Assembly (NCBI GenBank): GCA_964019135.1
Contig: OZ025249.1
Location: forward strand, 11,954,039 to 12,018,038
DNA length: 64,000 nucleotides
Reading direction: 5' to 3'
Source: Arenicola marina
Lineage: Eukaryota > Annelida > Polychaeta > Arenicolidae
Part shown: one piece after another, positions 36,531 to 48,000 of the stretch
Layout: each line of letters begins with the position of its first letter
How positions within the stretch are numbered: position 1 is the stretch's first letter
Position numbers and translations under genes: made by a program
Notes under the pieces: model-generated
The model's input: the letters and a program-made list of their open reading frames with translations, nothing else
Told to the model about the DNA's origin: nothing
Databases searched by the model: none

Positions 36531-39035
36531 GCACAAATATGCCATCATACGTATATAATTCTATTGCACGTATATTTATAATACGCGTTAAGCCCTAAGG
36601 CCAGTGCGGCTTTCACGGCCTGTACATATTAATCATTTTAGTTATGACGGGTGATCGTTTCATCGGATGAACGTCATTGCATAGAAGACTGATAACGCCA
36701 TTGGCAAACACAGATATAGTCTATATATCTGCCCTTAGGCTATATATACATGTGTGTGTCACATATATTTCACCTGTCTATTGTGCATGGGCGTTACCGC
36801 CGAGACACGACTGCTGGGGGAGCCAAAGAAGGCCTTGCTCTCCACCCCTATCCCCCACACACACTTCCCTCTAACCCAGATGGCGAATCACACGGCAGTC
36901 TGCTGTGGACCACCGCAAAGTTGTCGAGACACTTGGCCTTAAACAATAATAGACGAAATTCATGTTTTAAACAATTACTGTAAAAAGCCACATATTTTGG
37001 CAATTAATATATGATATGCTTTCACATCCCAATCTCCCGCAGCGATTCCCCGTGTAGCCGACAGGGTACGATTATTCCTCTCTGACTCTTCAGTGAGGCA
37101 AAATGAACAATTAAAGTTTTAACTTAGCATTTACTTTGCATGGCCAACAACCACAAAAATCGGGATGGCGATTTGATACCCCACATATGTAGATACGACA
37201 GTCTGTCACGTTTTTTCCCCCCTACATTTGCGTGTATGTACGGCTGGCTGGAAAAAAAGAGGCTGACGGATCAACCAATGAGCTGTGGTTTGGTCCAGAT
37301 ATAGATGTGTTAATCAAACACCTCAGTTTAGCGTGGTGATAACCAGGCCACCTCCAAACGCATGTCGCCGGTGTAGATCGCCCAAGCCTCTATGTACCTA
37401 TATATTTACACACCATGTTGAAAACAATCGTGACATCACCATGCACATGCTGACATCATGATACTCTCTATTCGGTTAACCTTTTGCCATTAGTAGGTTC
37501 ACCGAGTGCATAATTTCATTTTTTTTTTAATTTAAATTTGATAGGAACGTTTATGCTGTGGTCATGCCATGGTCATGCTAACAGTTAGCGATAATTGCCA
37601 ACAGGTTATTTCTGAAAGTTTTGGCTGCACAGAGTGTGACACATTGTAGTTAGCGAGAAACGAAGGAATAGTTTGGTTGCTCATAAACAAGTAATTATAA
37701 GACAGAGGGATCTTAACGGTTCATGTTACCAAACCGAGAAACCTAAATGAGATCATTTTTTTGTAAAGAAGTCAGACCAACCTGGGTGGATGGAGATGCA
37801 TGGCGATCATTATCCTGCAGTCTGCATGGGAACTAATTGCTTAATTAAGTAAGCTCTATCAATTCCTCGACACTTTTTGTGATGAAGATAACAGGATGCT
37901 AATCTCAGTGAGGACACATTTTGCTGGGTAATAGATAGGCCGTACAATCGGGGGTCAATATCCTGACATAAGTGACCGCGGATGGGGCGGAGCGGTGGAT
38001 AGAAGGGGCGGGGTAGATAAGTGCTTATAGCCCATATAGCTAATCTGTAAACTATATGGACCCGCCGACTGTACGGGATTGGCCAGCGATACGCATGTGA
38101 TGGCTGCATTCTATTGGCCGGGAGACCGCTTGGCATATGTTCACAAACCGGATCGCCCTATTACTACATGGGCGGCAATGGAATATCCCCAACCGCGTCG
38201 TGCCCACGACATGGTCCAGTTTTGTTTACGCCGGACTCGATAAGAGCATCAAGTTACGTGTCACTCTATATTTTTTTGCACTACTCTTACAGCACGCACC
38301 ACCATACAAACTGATGAGGTTAACGACACTTTCTGCAGTAGACTCTTATAAATATTGCGCCAGAAAGACACTGACCGATCGGATAGGGTTTAGCGACATT
38401 TTCTGCCAGTAATGTTATACTGTGCTGACAAGACATAATCATGGATAGTGTATCCGTGACACCATGAACGTAGGGTACTGCTTATATTTATTTCTTTTGC
38501 CCAGCAGTACTATGGTGACGTACCTTCGCGCGTACAGTCACACACAGGTGACGTCACAATGCTGTCAACGATGGAGGTTGAAGGAGGCCGATATCGCTGC
38601 CTTACTTGCATCACTCTTAGTCTTAGTTTAGAAGGCGGATATTATGATGAGCGCTGGTGGCGGTGAAGTGGCAATACCAATCTACCACATTTATCCAATA
38701 CACTGCGGTAATTTTGAGACAAGACAACGCGATCGGGTCGTGGCCTCGTCACAGGATGTTAGCTGGTTTCAGTTTAACGGTAAAAAAAGTTATAGACTAG
38801 GTCACAGGCACAGTAAATCGGTGGAGGGGGGAGGCCGGGGGGGGGGTGTAGGGGGCCCCACAACGCATACTAAAGACACAAGGTGTCCAACTCCCGCTCG
38901 AAGTGAGCGACAGGCACCCGCTTCAACCCCCAATATCGCACCTTTACCGCGCCTGACGGGCCCCGTAAAAGTCCGATTTCTAAGTAATTTATTTATTTCA
39001 TCAAAAAGTAAATGAGACATGTACTGCCGTCTAGC
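36531..39035. other. Non-coding stretch
   Basis: No exon or RNA gene I can support. Simple runs only (g-rich at 38825-38855). Confidence 0.4.
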
Positions 39036-39040
39036 CGCGA

Positions 39041-39403
39041 CAAATAAAGAATTATGCAACGACAACAACCAACTCCGGAACAGATTGAGCAAAAATGGCT
39101 GACATCGCGAGAATTCGCCTGCGAGATCTCAGGCACAGTGCACGATATGACGATTGGTCAGCTTTCACATGACGCTCATGTGGGGAGGTACTCCTAAAAT
39201 CTGTCATTTTGATTAATCACATCACAGGGAGATGCTATTCTAATGTTCGTCCCGATTCAACAAATTTTGAAGTTGCATCCCCTGTGTCACGTGACACATT
39301 TTTCGACTGCCAACCAATCAGATTCATCTCGCTGACTGATGTCAGCCATTTTTGCTCAATCTGTTCCGGAGTTGGTTGTTGTCTTTGCATAATTCTTTAT
39401 TTG
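39041..39403. repeat. Element with 66-bp near-perfect inverted ends
   Basis: Bases 39041-39106 and 39338-39403 are reverse complements with one mismatch, beginning caaataaagaattatgcaa. The 231-bp interior shows weaker symmetry. No target duplication was seen. It abuts the first 41-bp array. Confidence 0.85.
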
Positions 39404-39459
39404 AGTAAATGGGAAGTTGTCCTGCACTAATACTTGCAAAGGTGGGGTTCGAGCCTGGC

Positions 39460-40463
39460 ACCGGCCGCTTGATCTGGCACAGGCGGGGCTCGCACCATGC
39501 ACCGGCCGCTTGGTCTGGCACAGGCGGGGCTCGCACCATGCACCGGCCGCTTGGTCTGGCACAGGCGGGGCTCGCACCATGCACCGGCCGCTTGGTCTGG
39601 CACAGGCGGGGCTCGCACCATGCACCGGCCGCTTGGCCTGGCACAGGCGGGGCTCGCACCATGCACCGGCCGCTTGGTCTGGCACAGGCGGGGCTCGCAC
39701 CACGCACCGGCCGCTTGGTCTGGCACAGGCGGGGCTCGCACCATGCACCGGCCGCTTGGTCTGGCACAGGCGGGACTCGCACCACGCACCGGCCGCTTGG
39801 TCTGGCACAGGCGGGGCTCGCACCATGCACCGGCCGCTTGGTCTGGCACAGGCGGGGCTCGCACCATGCACCGGCCGCTTGGTCTGGCACAGGCGGGGCT
39901 CGCACCATGCACCGGCCGCTTGGTCTGGCACAGGCGGGGCTCGCATCATGCACCGGCCGCTTGGTCTGGCACAGGCGGGGCTCGCACCATGCACCGGCCG
40001 CTTGGTCTGGCACAGGCGGGACTCGCACCATGCACCGACCGCTTGGTCTGGCACAGGCGGGGCTCGCACCATTCACCGGCCGCTTGGTCTGGCACAAGCG
40101 GGACTCGCACCATGCACCGGCCGCTTGGCCTGGCACAGGCGGGACTCGCACCATGCACCGGCCGCTTGGTCTGGCACAGGCGGGACTCGCACCATGCACC
40201 GGCCGCTTGGCCTGGCACAGGCGGGACTCGCACCATGCACCGGCCGCTTGGTGTGGCACAGGCGGGGCTCGCACCATTCACCGGCCGCTTGGTCTGGCAC
40301 AGGCGGGACTCGCACCATGCACCGGCCGCTTGGTCTGGCACAGGCGGGACTCGCAACATGCACCGGCCGCTTGGTCTGGCACAGGCGGGGCTCGCACCAT
40401 GCACCGGCCGCTTGGTCTGGCACAGGCGGGGCTCGCACCATGCACCGGCCGCTTGGTCTGGCA
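39460..40463. repeat. 41-bp minisatellite, array 1
   Basis: About 24 units of gcaccggccgcttggtctgg plus cacaggcggggctcgcacca plus t. Variant positions are ggtctgg/ggcctgg, gggctcg/gggactcg and rare catgca/cattca. The period is not a multiple of three, yet all frames stay largely open, which produces long false proteins. Confidence 0.97.
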
Positions 40464-41314
40464 TAGCCCCATCAGATGGCTTGTTATGGATTTTATATTG
40501 TTCTATGTCCATAACAGCCACACCGTAGGTCCCCATGTTTGGTCCCAATCACCGTGAGAGGTCCCTTTATAAGTTGCTAGAGGTTTATATACAAAACACT
40601 AACCTTTAATTCTTACTTTTTTAGGTTCCAGAACATTATATTCCAGGAGTGTCTGACAGAAATAAGTTTCCTGCAACTAATACTCACTCAATTCTTGTAT
40701 TTAGTCCGTTAACAACTTTTGCTGACAAGTGTTGTTGTCTTGTGTTGTGTCGTCTCACGCGACCGCAGGATGTCACTCGTTTCTTCCGGTAAACGCCCTC
40801 TGGCGAACTGGCTGCGCATTTCCCAAAGACCTGGTTCCAACACTCTTTCTGTTTATTAACAGTGACACATGTTTTTCTGTCAGGTGTACAGAAAACAGGT
40901 GAGTAGACACTTGTCACTGTTGATAAACAGAACGGGAACCAAGTCTTTGACAAATGCGCAGCCAGTTCGCTGGAGGGCGTTGACCGGAAGGAACTAACGA
41001 CATCTAGCGATCTCGTGGGACGAGACAACACAAGAAGACGGCAACGCTAGCCAGGAAAACTTGTTAGTGAACAAAATGAATGAGTTGAGCTAGTGTTAGT
41101 TGCATCAAACGTATTTCAGTCAGACACTCCTTAAGGATAATGCTCCTGAACTTAAACAACTAAAAATTAGAGGTGAGTGTTTGGTGTCAAAACCTCCAGC
41201 AACTTGTAAAGTGGACATCTCACCGTTTTTTAGACTGATTATGGCGACCTACGCCGTGGCGGTAAGGACGGCCTATCAGTCTGCCGTAACCATTAACGTC
41301 ATCAAACGGGGCTA
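40464..41314. mobile_element. 851-bp fully palindromic foldback element, copy 1
   Basis: Begins tagcccc and ends ggggcta, and is flanked by the direct repeat ggtctggca (40455-40463 and 41315-41323), a 9-bp target duplication of the minisatellite unit. The two halves are imperfect reverse complements along almost the whole length. Paired blocks include cgtaggtc, ttgctagaggttt/ttgctggaggttt, ggagtgtctgac, tcttgtgttgt, gcgaactggctgcgcattt and aacagtgacaa. A 9-bp duplication with long inverted ends suggests a Mutator-like or classical foldback element. No transposase frame. Confidence 0.85.
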
Positions 41315-41897
41315 GGTCTGGCACAGGCGGGGCTCGCACCATGCACCGGCCGCTTGGTCTGGCACAGGCGGGGCTCGCATCATGCACCGGCCGCTTGGTC
41401 TGGCACAGGCGGGGCTCGCACCATGCACCGGCCGCTTGGTCTGGCACAGGCGGGACTCGCACCATGCACCGACCGCTTGGTCTGGCACAGGCGGGGCTCG
41501 CACCATTCACCGGCCGCTTGGTCTGGCACAAGCGGGACTCGCACCATGCACCGGCCGCTTGGCCTGGCACAGGCGGGACTCGCACCATGCACCGGCCGCT
41601 TGGTCTGGCACAGGCGGGACTCGCACCATGCACCGGCCGCTTGGCCTGGCACAGGCGGGACTCGCACCATGCACCGGCCGCTTGGTGTGGCACAGGCGGG
41701 GCTCGCACCATTCACCGGCCGCTTGGTCTGGCACAGGCGGGACTCGCACCATGCACCGGCCGCTTGGTCTGGCACAGGCGGGACTCGCAACATGCACCGG
41801 CCGCTTGGTCTGGCACAGGCGGGGCTCGCACCATGCACCGGCCGCTTGGTCTGGCACAGGCGGGGCTCGCACCATGCACCGGCCGCTTGGTCTGGCA
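41315..41897. repeat. 41-bp minisatellite, array 2
   Basis: About 14 units. It reproduces the right part of array 1, including its individual variants (for example tcgcatcatg at 41375, matching 39941), at a constant offset of 1434 bp. Confidence 0.96.
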
Positions 41898-42746
41898 TAG
41901 CCCCATCAGATGGCTTGTTATGGATTTTATATTGTTCTATGTCCATAACAGCCACACCGTAGGTCCCCATGTTTGGTCCCAATCACCGTGAGAGGTCCCT
42001 TTATAAGTTGCTAGAGGTTTATATACAAAACACTAACCTTTAATTCTTACTTTTTTAGGTTCCAGAACATTATATTCCAGGAGTGTCTGACAGAAATAAG
42101 TTTCCTGCTACTAATACTCACTCAATTCTTGTATTTAGTCCGTTAACAACTTTTGCTGACAAGTGTTGTTGTCTTGTGTTGTGTCGTCTCACGCGACCGC
42201 AGGATGTCACTCGTTTCTTCCGGTAAACGCCCTCTGGCGAACTGGCTGCGCATTTCCCAAAGACCTGGTTCCAACACTCTTTCTGTTTATTAACAGTGAC
42301 ATGTTTTTCTGTCAGGTGTACAGAAAACAGGTGAGTAGACACTTGTCACTGTTGATAAACAGAACGGGAACCAAGTCTTTGACAAATGCGCAGCCAGTTC
42401 GCTGGAGGGCGTTGACCGGAAGGAACTAACGACATCTAGCGATCTCGTGGGACGAGACAACACAAGAAGACGGCAACGCTAGCCAGGAAAACTTGTTAGT
42501 GAACAAAATGAATGAGTTGAGCTAGTGTTAGTTGCATCAAACGTATTTCAGTCAGACACTCCTTAAGGATAATGCTCCTGAACTTAAACAACTAAAAATT
42601 AGAGGTGAGTGTTTGGTGTCAAAACCTCCAGCAACTTGTAAAGTGGACATCTCACCGTTTTTTAGACTGATTATGGCGACCTATGCCGTGGCGGTAAGGA
42701 CGGCCTATCAGTCTGCCGTAACCATTAACGTCATCAAACGGGGCTA
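41898..42746. mobile_element. Palindromic foldback element, copy 2 (by segmental duplication)
   Basis: Almost identical to the element at 40464-41314. The only differences seen are a 2-bp deletion near 42296 and two substitutions (near 42107 and 42686). It arose by tandem duplication of a 1434-bp segment rather than by new insertion, because the flanking array units match too. Confidence 0.93.
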
Positions 42747-44195
42747 GGTCTGGCACAGGCGGGGCTCGCACCATGCACCGGCCGCTTGGCCTGGCACAGG
42801 CGGGACTCGCACCATGCACCGGCCGCTTGGTCTGGCACAGGCGGGGCTCGCACCATGCACCGGCCGCTTGGCCTGGCCTGGCACTGGTGGGGCTCGCACC
42901 ATGCACCGGCCGCTTGGTCTGGCACAGGCGGGACTCGCACCATGCACCGGCCGCTTGGTCTGGCACAGGCGGGGCTCGCACCATGCACCGGCCGCTTGGT
43001 CTGGCACAGGCGGGGCTCGCACCATGCACCGACCGCTTGGTCTGGCACAGGCGGGGCTCGCACCATGCACCGGCCGCTTGGTCTGGCACAGGCGGGGCTC
43101 GCACCATGCACCGGCCGCTTGGTCTGGCACATGCGGGGCTCGCACCATGCACCGGCCGCTTGGTCTGGCACAGGCGGGGCTCGCACCATGCACCGGCCGC
43201 TTGGTCTGGCACATGCGGGGCTCGCTCCATGCACCGGCCGCTTGGTCTGGCACAGGCGGGACTCGCACCATGCACCGGCCGCTTGGTCTGGCACAGGCGG
43301 GGCTCGCACCATGCACCGGCCGCTTGGCCTGGCACAGGCGGGACTCGCACCATGCACCGGCCGCTTGGTCTGGCACAGGCGGGGCTCGCACCATGCACCG
43401 GCCGCTTGGCCTGGCACAGGCGGGACTCGCACCATGCACCGGCCGCTTGGTCTGGCACAGGCGGGACTCGCACCATGCACCGGCCGCTTGGCCTGGCACA
43501 GGCGGGACTCGCACCATGCACCGGCCGCTTGGTCTGGCACAGGCGGGGCTCGCACCATGCACCGGCCGCTTGGTCTGGCACAGGCGGGACTCGCACCATG
43601 CACCGGCCGCTTGGTCTGACACAGGCGGGACTCGCACCATGCACCGGCCGCTTGGTCTGGCACAGGCGGGGCTCGCACCATGCACCGGCCGCTTGGTCTG
43701 GCACAGGCGGGGCTCGCACCATGCACCGGCCGCTTGGTCTGGCACAGGCGGGGCTCGCACCATGCACCGGCCGCTTGGTCTGGCACAGGCGGGACTCGCA
43801 CCATGCACCGGCCGCTTGGTCTGGCACAGGCGGGACTCGCACCATGCACCGGCCGCTTGGTCTGGCACAGGCGGGACTCGCACCATGCACCGGCCGCTTG
43901 GTCTGGCACAGGCGGGACTCGCACCATGCACCGGCCGCTTGGTCTGGCACAGGCGGGGCTCGCACCATGCACCGGCCGCTTGGTCTGGCACAGGCGGGGC
44001 TCGCACCATGCACCGGCCGCTTGGTCTGGCACAGGCGGGGCTCGCACCATGCACCGGCCGCTTGGTCTGGCACAGGCGGGGCTCGCACCATGCACCGGCC
44101 GCTTGGTCTGGCACAGGCGGGGCTCGCACCATGCACCGGCCGCTTGGTCTGGCACAGGCGGGGCTCGCACCATGCACCGGCCGCTTGGTCTGGCT
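42747..44195. repeat. 41-bp minisatellite, array 3
   Basis: About 35 units of the same 41-bp repeat, including one longer unit near 42870 (ggcctggcctggcactgg). Array 3 looks like the original continuation of the array to the right of the foldback insertion. Confidence 0.97.
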
Positions 44196-44339
44196 TCGTG
44201 CAAAGTCGACAATGGCCAAACGCGCAAACTACTGCCCTGCCCCCACACCCCCTAAACTCCTCCCCATCCCGTCCCTATCCTCCATCAGAAATAGCGGCCA
44301 ATGAATCTACCAATAAAAAAAAATAGCAGCAAACATGAG

Positions 44340-45000
44340 ATAGCAGGCGGATATCTTTATTGCATGTACACATGACTACTCACCCTCCGCTGTATCGAAG
44401 GACAACTAACCTCTCACCACCCTGGCTGATGACTGGCGCTGCTGTAAAGTGCGTCAATGGAGTGTGTGTACGGGTATAGCGGAGCCATGTCGCGGGGGTA
44501 CATGCCCATCGTCTCGGGACCGACACGCTTGACATAACCGACCACACGACGCAATCATGCCAGGCTAAGGGCTTTAAATCTTTCTGTTGGTACAAACCAC
44601 GAAGAGACTTGACGGCAGGGTCAGAAGATTCCAAATCGTTCATGCGGGTCAGAGACTGAGACTGGTCGGGTTCTCCAGCGTAAACTGAGGCATAGTAGAC
44701 CTGAACCATATCCCGGGTCCCTCTGGTATTATCCAAACTCCGATAAGAGACAGTGAGACCTTGACAGACATGCTACCGGCTGGTGAGTTCACACATCACA
44801 TTCATAACACGGGTTTCCGGCTGTCGAGCGGAGATACGCGACAACGCCGAATGCGCTGCCCTCTGGGCCACCAGGGCGGCTCTCACGTCGTAGCGTCCGT
44901 GCTGGAGGGAGCGATAGAGAGTTCTCGCGGAGAGCCAGGCGTGATCCAGGACACGATCCCGAGAGCCAATTGAAACACGGGAGTCAGGGTGTGACGCAGG
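44340..45000 (-). other. 3' UTR of NOL10 and/or a decayed coding stretch
   Basis: Downstream of the NOL10 stop. A polyadenylation signal AATAAA lies at about 44357-44362 (minus strand) and would end the transcript. Within the region two segments have protein-like composition. One, at about 44990-44780, contains WLSARTLYRSLQHGRYDVRA. The other, at about 44736-44400, contains RGTRDMVQVYYASVYAGEPD and, in a shifted frame, GPETMGMYPRDMAPLYPYTH before a stop. No homology was recognised. Confidence 0.4.
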
Positions 45001-48000
45001 TCACCGGGACGGCTTGCCTCGCCATAGCATCGGAGGCACTTTTCGGTATTTCGTGATGTCTCCCGCCGATCTCCGAACCTTCCGTCTCTCCTTGTGGTGC
45101 TCCTCTGCTTCTTTTCGGTGTTTCGCCTCCGTTTGACTCTGCAATATATATATCGGCGTAAGTTAATGAGGAATGGTCTATATATTTCAAGCATATTCAG
45201 CCTCATTGCTACTTCATTTAGATCTGGCACGTTACCATCGCCCTAACGAGTCTTTATCTGCCATTCGAGTTTTAATCATAACTGAAAAACTTGAATAGAG
45301 GTCACAAGTGGCAGGTACATAGCGGTAAATACATAGCTACTGTGCGACCAACGTCACTGGTGGTGAGACGAGACACTCCAGGACTCACCCTTTTGAATCT
45401 GAAGGTCATCTCCATGTTGCCGATGCCGGACCCTGTCTGTGAGATGACCCCGCTGTCCTCCGCATCCTGCCGAAGCCGCTCACCCAGGCTGCGTCTGTAG
45501 GCGTCACGTGACAGTGTACACATTATAGAACGTGCAATGTATGAAGGAGTAACATAAACGGTTCGACTTGTCACGATGAGCTTCGTGTTGTGTCGATAGA
45601 GCTTGGAAGTTAGACGGTCTTACAACACGGGGAAGGTATAGGAATAGGATTAGATAGTGTTCAATTTTGTTTTGGGTGGATAAACTGGTTTCTTTTTGCA
45701 AGGCCTTTCATTATAGAAATTAAAAAGTAATTACTTTTGAATGAATGAGTTTAACAATGACTTCAGTTTCTCAAATTGTTAACGCAAATGGAATCACAAG
45801 GAATTGTTTTTTGGTCATAACGCGCTCCTTTAAAGTTTGATGGCGGGCTGTGACGTCGCATATTTTATTTGATTGGGTTTGACGGCAGCTTGATCCTGTC
45901 CTACGATATGATACCAGCGACACAGGGCGGTCTTCAGTATCACTTACTTCCTGTCCTACGATATGATACCAGCGACACAGGGCGGTCATCAGTATCACTT
46001 ACTTCCTGTCCTACGATATGATACCAGCGACACAGGGCGGTCATCAGTATCACTTACTTCCTGTCCTACGATATGATACCAGCGACACAGGGCGGTCATC
46101 AGTATCACTTACTTCCTGTCCTACGATATGATACCAGCGACACAGGGCGGTCATCAGTATCACTTACTTCCTGTCCTACGATATGATACCAGCGACACAG
46201 GGCGGTCATCAGTATCACTTACTTCCTGTCCTACGATATGATACCAGCGACACAGGGCGGTCATCAGTATCACTTACTTCCTGTCCTACGATATGATACC
46301 AGCGACACAGGGCGGTCTTGACGGCAGCTTGATCCTGTCCTACGATATGATACCAGCGACACAGGGCGGTCTTGACGGCAGCTTGATCCTGTCCTACGAT
46401 ATGATACCAGCGACACAGGGCGGTCTTGACGGCAGCTTGATCCTGTCCTACGATATGATACCAGCGACACAGGGCGGTCTTGACGGCAGCTTGATCCTGT
46501 CCTACGATATGATACCAGCGACACAGGGCGGTCTTGACGGCAGCTTGATCCTGTCCTACGATATGATACCAGCGACACAGGGCGGTCTTGACGGCAGCTT
46601 GATCCTGTCCTACGATATGATACCAGCGACACAGGGCGGTCTTGACGGCAGCTTGATCCTGTCCTACGATATGATACCAGCGACACAGGGCGGTCTTGAC
46701 GGCAGCTTGATCCTGTCCTACGATATGATACCAGCGACACAGGGCGGTCTTGACGGCAGCTTGATCCTGTCCTACGATATGATACCAGCGACACAGGGCG
46801 GTCTTGACGGCAGCTTGATCCTGTCCTACGATATGATACCAGCGACACAGGGCGGTCTTGACGGCAGCTTGATCCTGTCCTACGATATGATACCAGCGAC
46901 ACAGGGCGGTCTTGACGGCAGCTTGATCCTGTCCTACGATATGATACCAGCGACACAGGGCGGTCTTGACGGCAGCTTGATCCTGTCCTACGATATGATA
47001 CCAGCGACACAGGGCGGTCTTGACGGCAGCTTGATCCTGTCCTACGATATGATACCAGCGACACAGGGCGGTCTTGACGGCAGCTTGATCCTGTCCTACG
47101 ATATGATACCAGCGACACAGGGCGGTCTTGACGGCAGCTTGATCCTGTCCTACGATATGATACCAGCGACACAGGGCGGTCTTGACGGCAGCTTGATCCT
47201 GTCCTACGATATGATACCAGCGACACAGGGCGGTCTTGACGGCAGCTTGATCCTGTCCTACGATATGATACCAGCGACACAGGGCGGTCTTGACGGCAGC
47301 TTGATCCTGTCCTACGATATGATACCAGCGACACAGGGCGGTCTTGACGGCAGCTTGATCCTGTCCTACGATATGATACCAGCGACACAGGGCGGTCTTG
47401 ACGGCAGCTTGATCCTGTCCTACGATATGATACCAGCGACACAGGGCGGTCTTGACGGCAGCTTGATCCTGTCCTACGATATGATACCAGCGACACAGGG
47501 CGGTCTTGACGGCAGCTTGATCCTGTCCTACGATATGATACCAGCGACACAGGGCGGTCTTGACGGCAGCTTGATCCTGTCCTACGATATGATACCAGCG
47601 ACACAGGGCGGTCTTGACGGCAGCTTGATCCTGTCCTACGATATGATACCAGCGACACAGGGCGGTCTTGACGGCAGCTTGATCCTGTCCTACGATATGA
47701 TACCAGCGACACAGGGCGGTCTTGACGGCAGCTTGATCCTGTCCTACGATATGATACCAGCGACACAGGGCGGTCTTGACGGCAGCTTGATCCTGTCCTA
47801 CGATATGATACCAGCGACACAGGGCGGTCTTGACGGCAGCTTGATCCTGTCCTACGATATGATACCAGCGACACAGGGCGGTCTTGACGGCAGCTTGATC
47901 CTGTCCTACGATATGATACCAGCGACACAGGGCGGTCTTGACGGCAGCTTGATCCTGTCCTACGATATGATACCAGCGACACAGGGCGGTCTTGACGGCA

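Noticed and set aside
39342-44326. Open frames of up to about 500 codons in the 41-bp arrays
   Set aside because: All frames on both strands are open together and the residues simply repeat the 41-bp unit.
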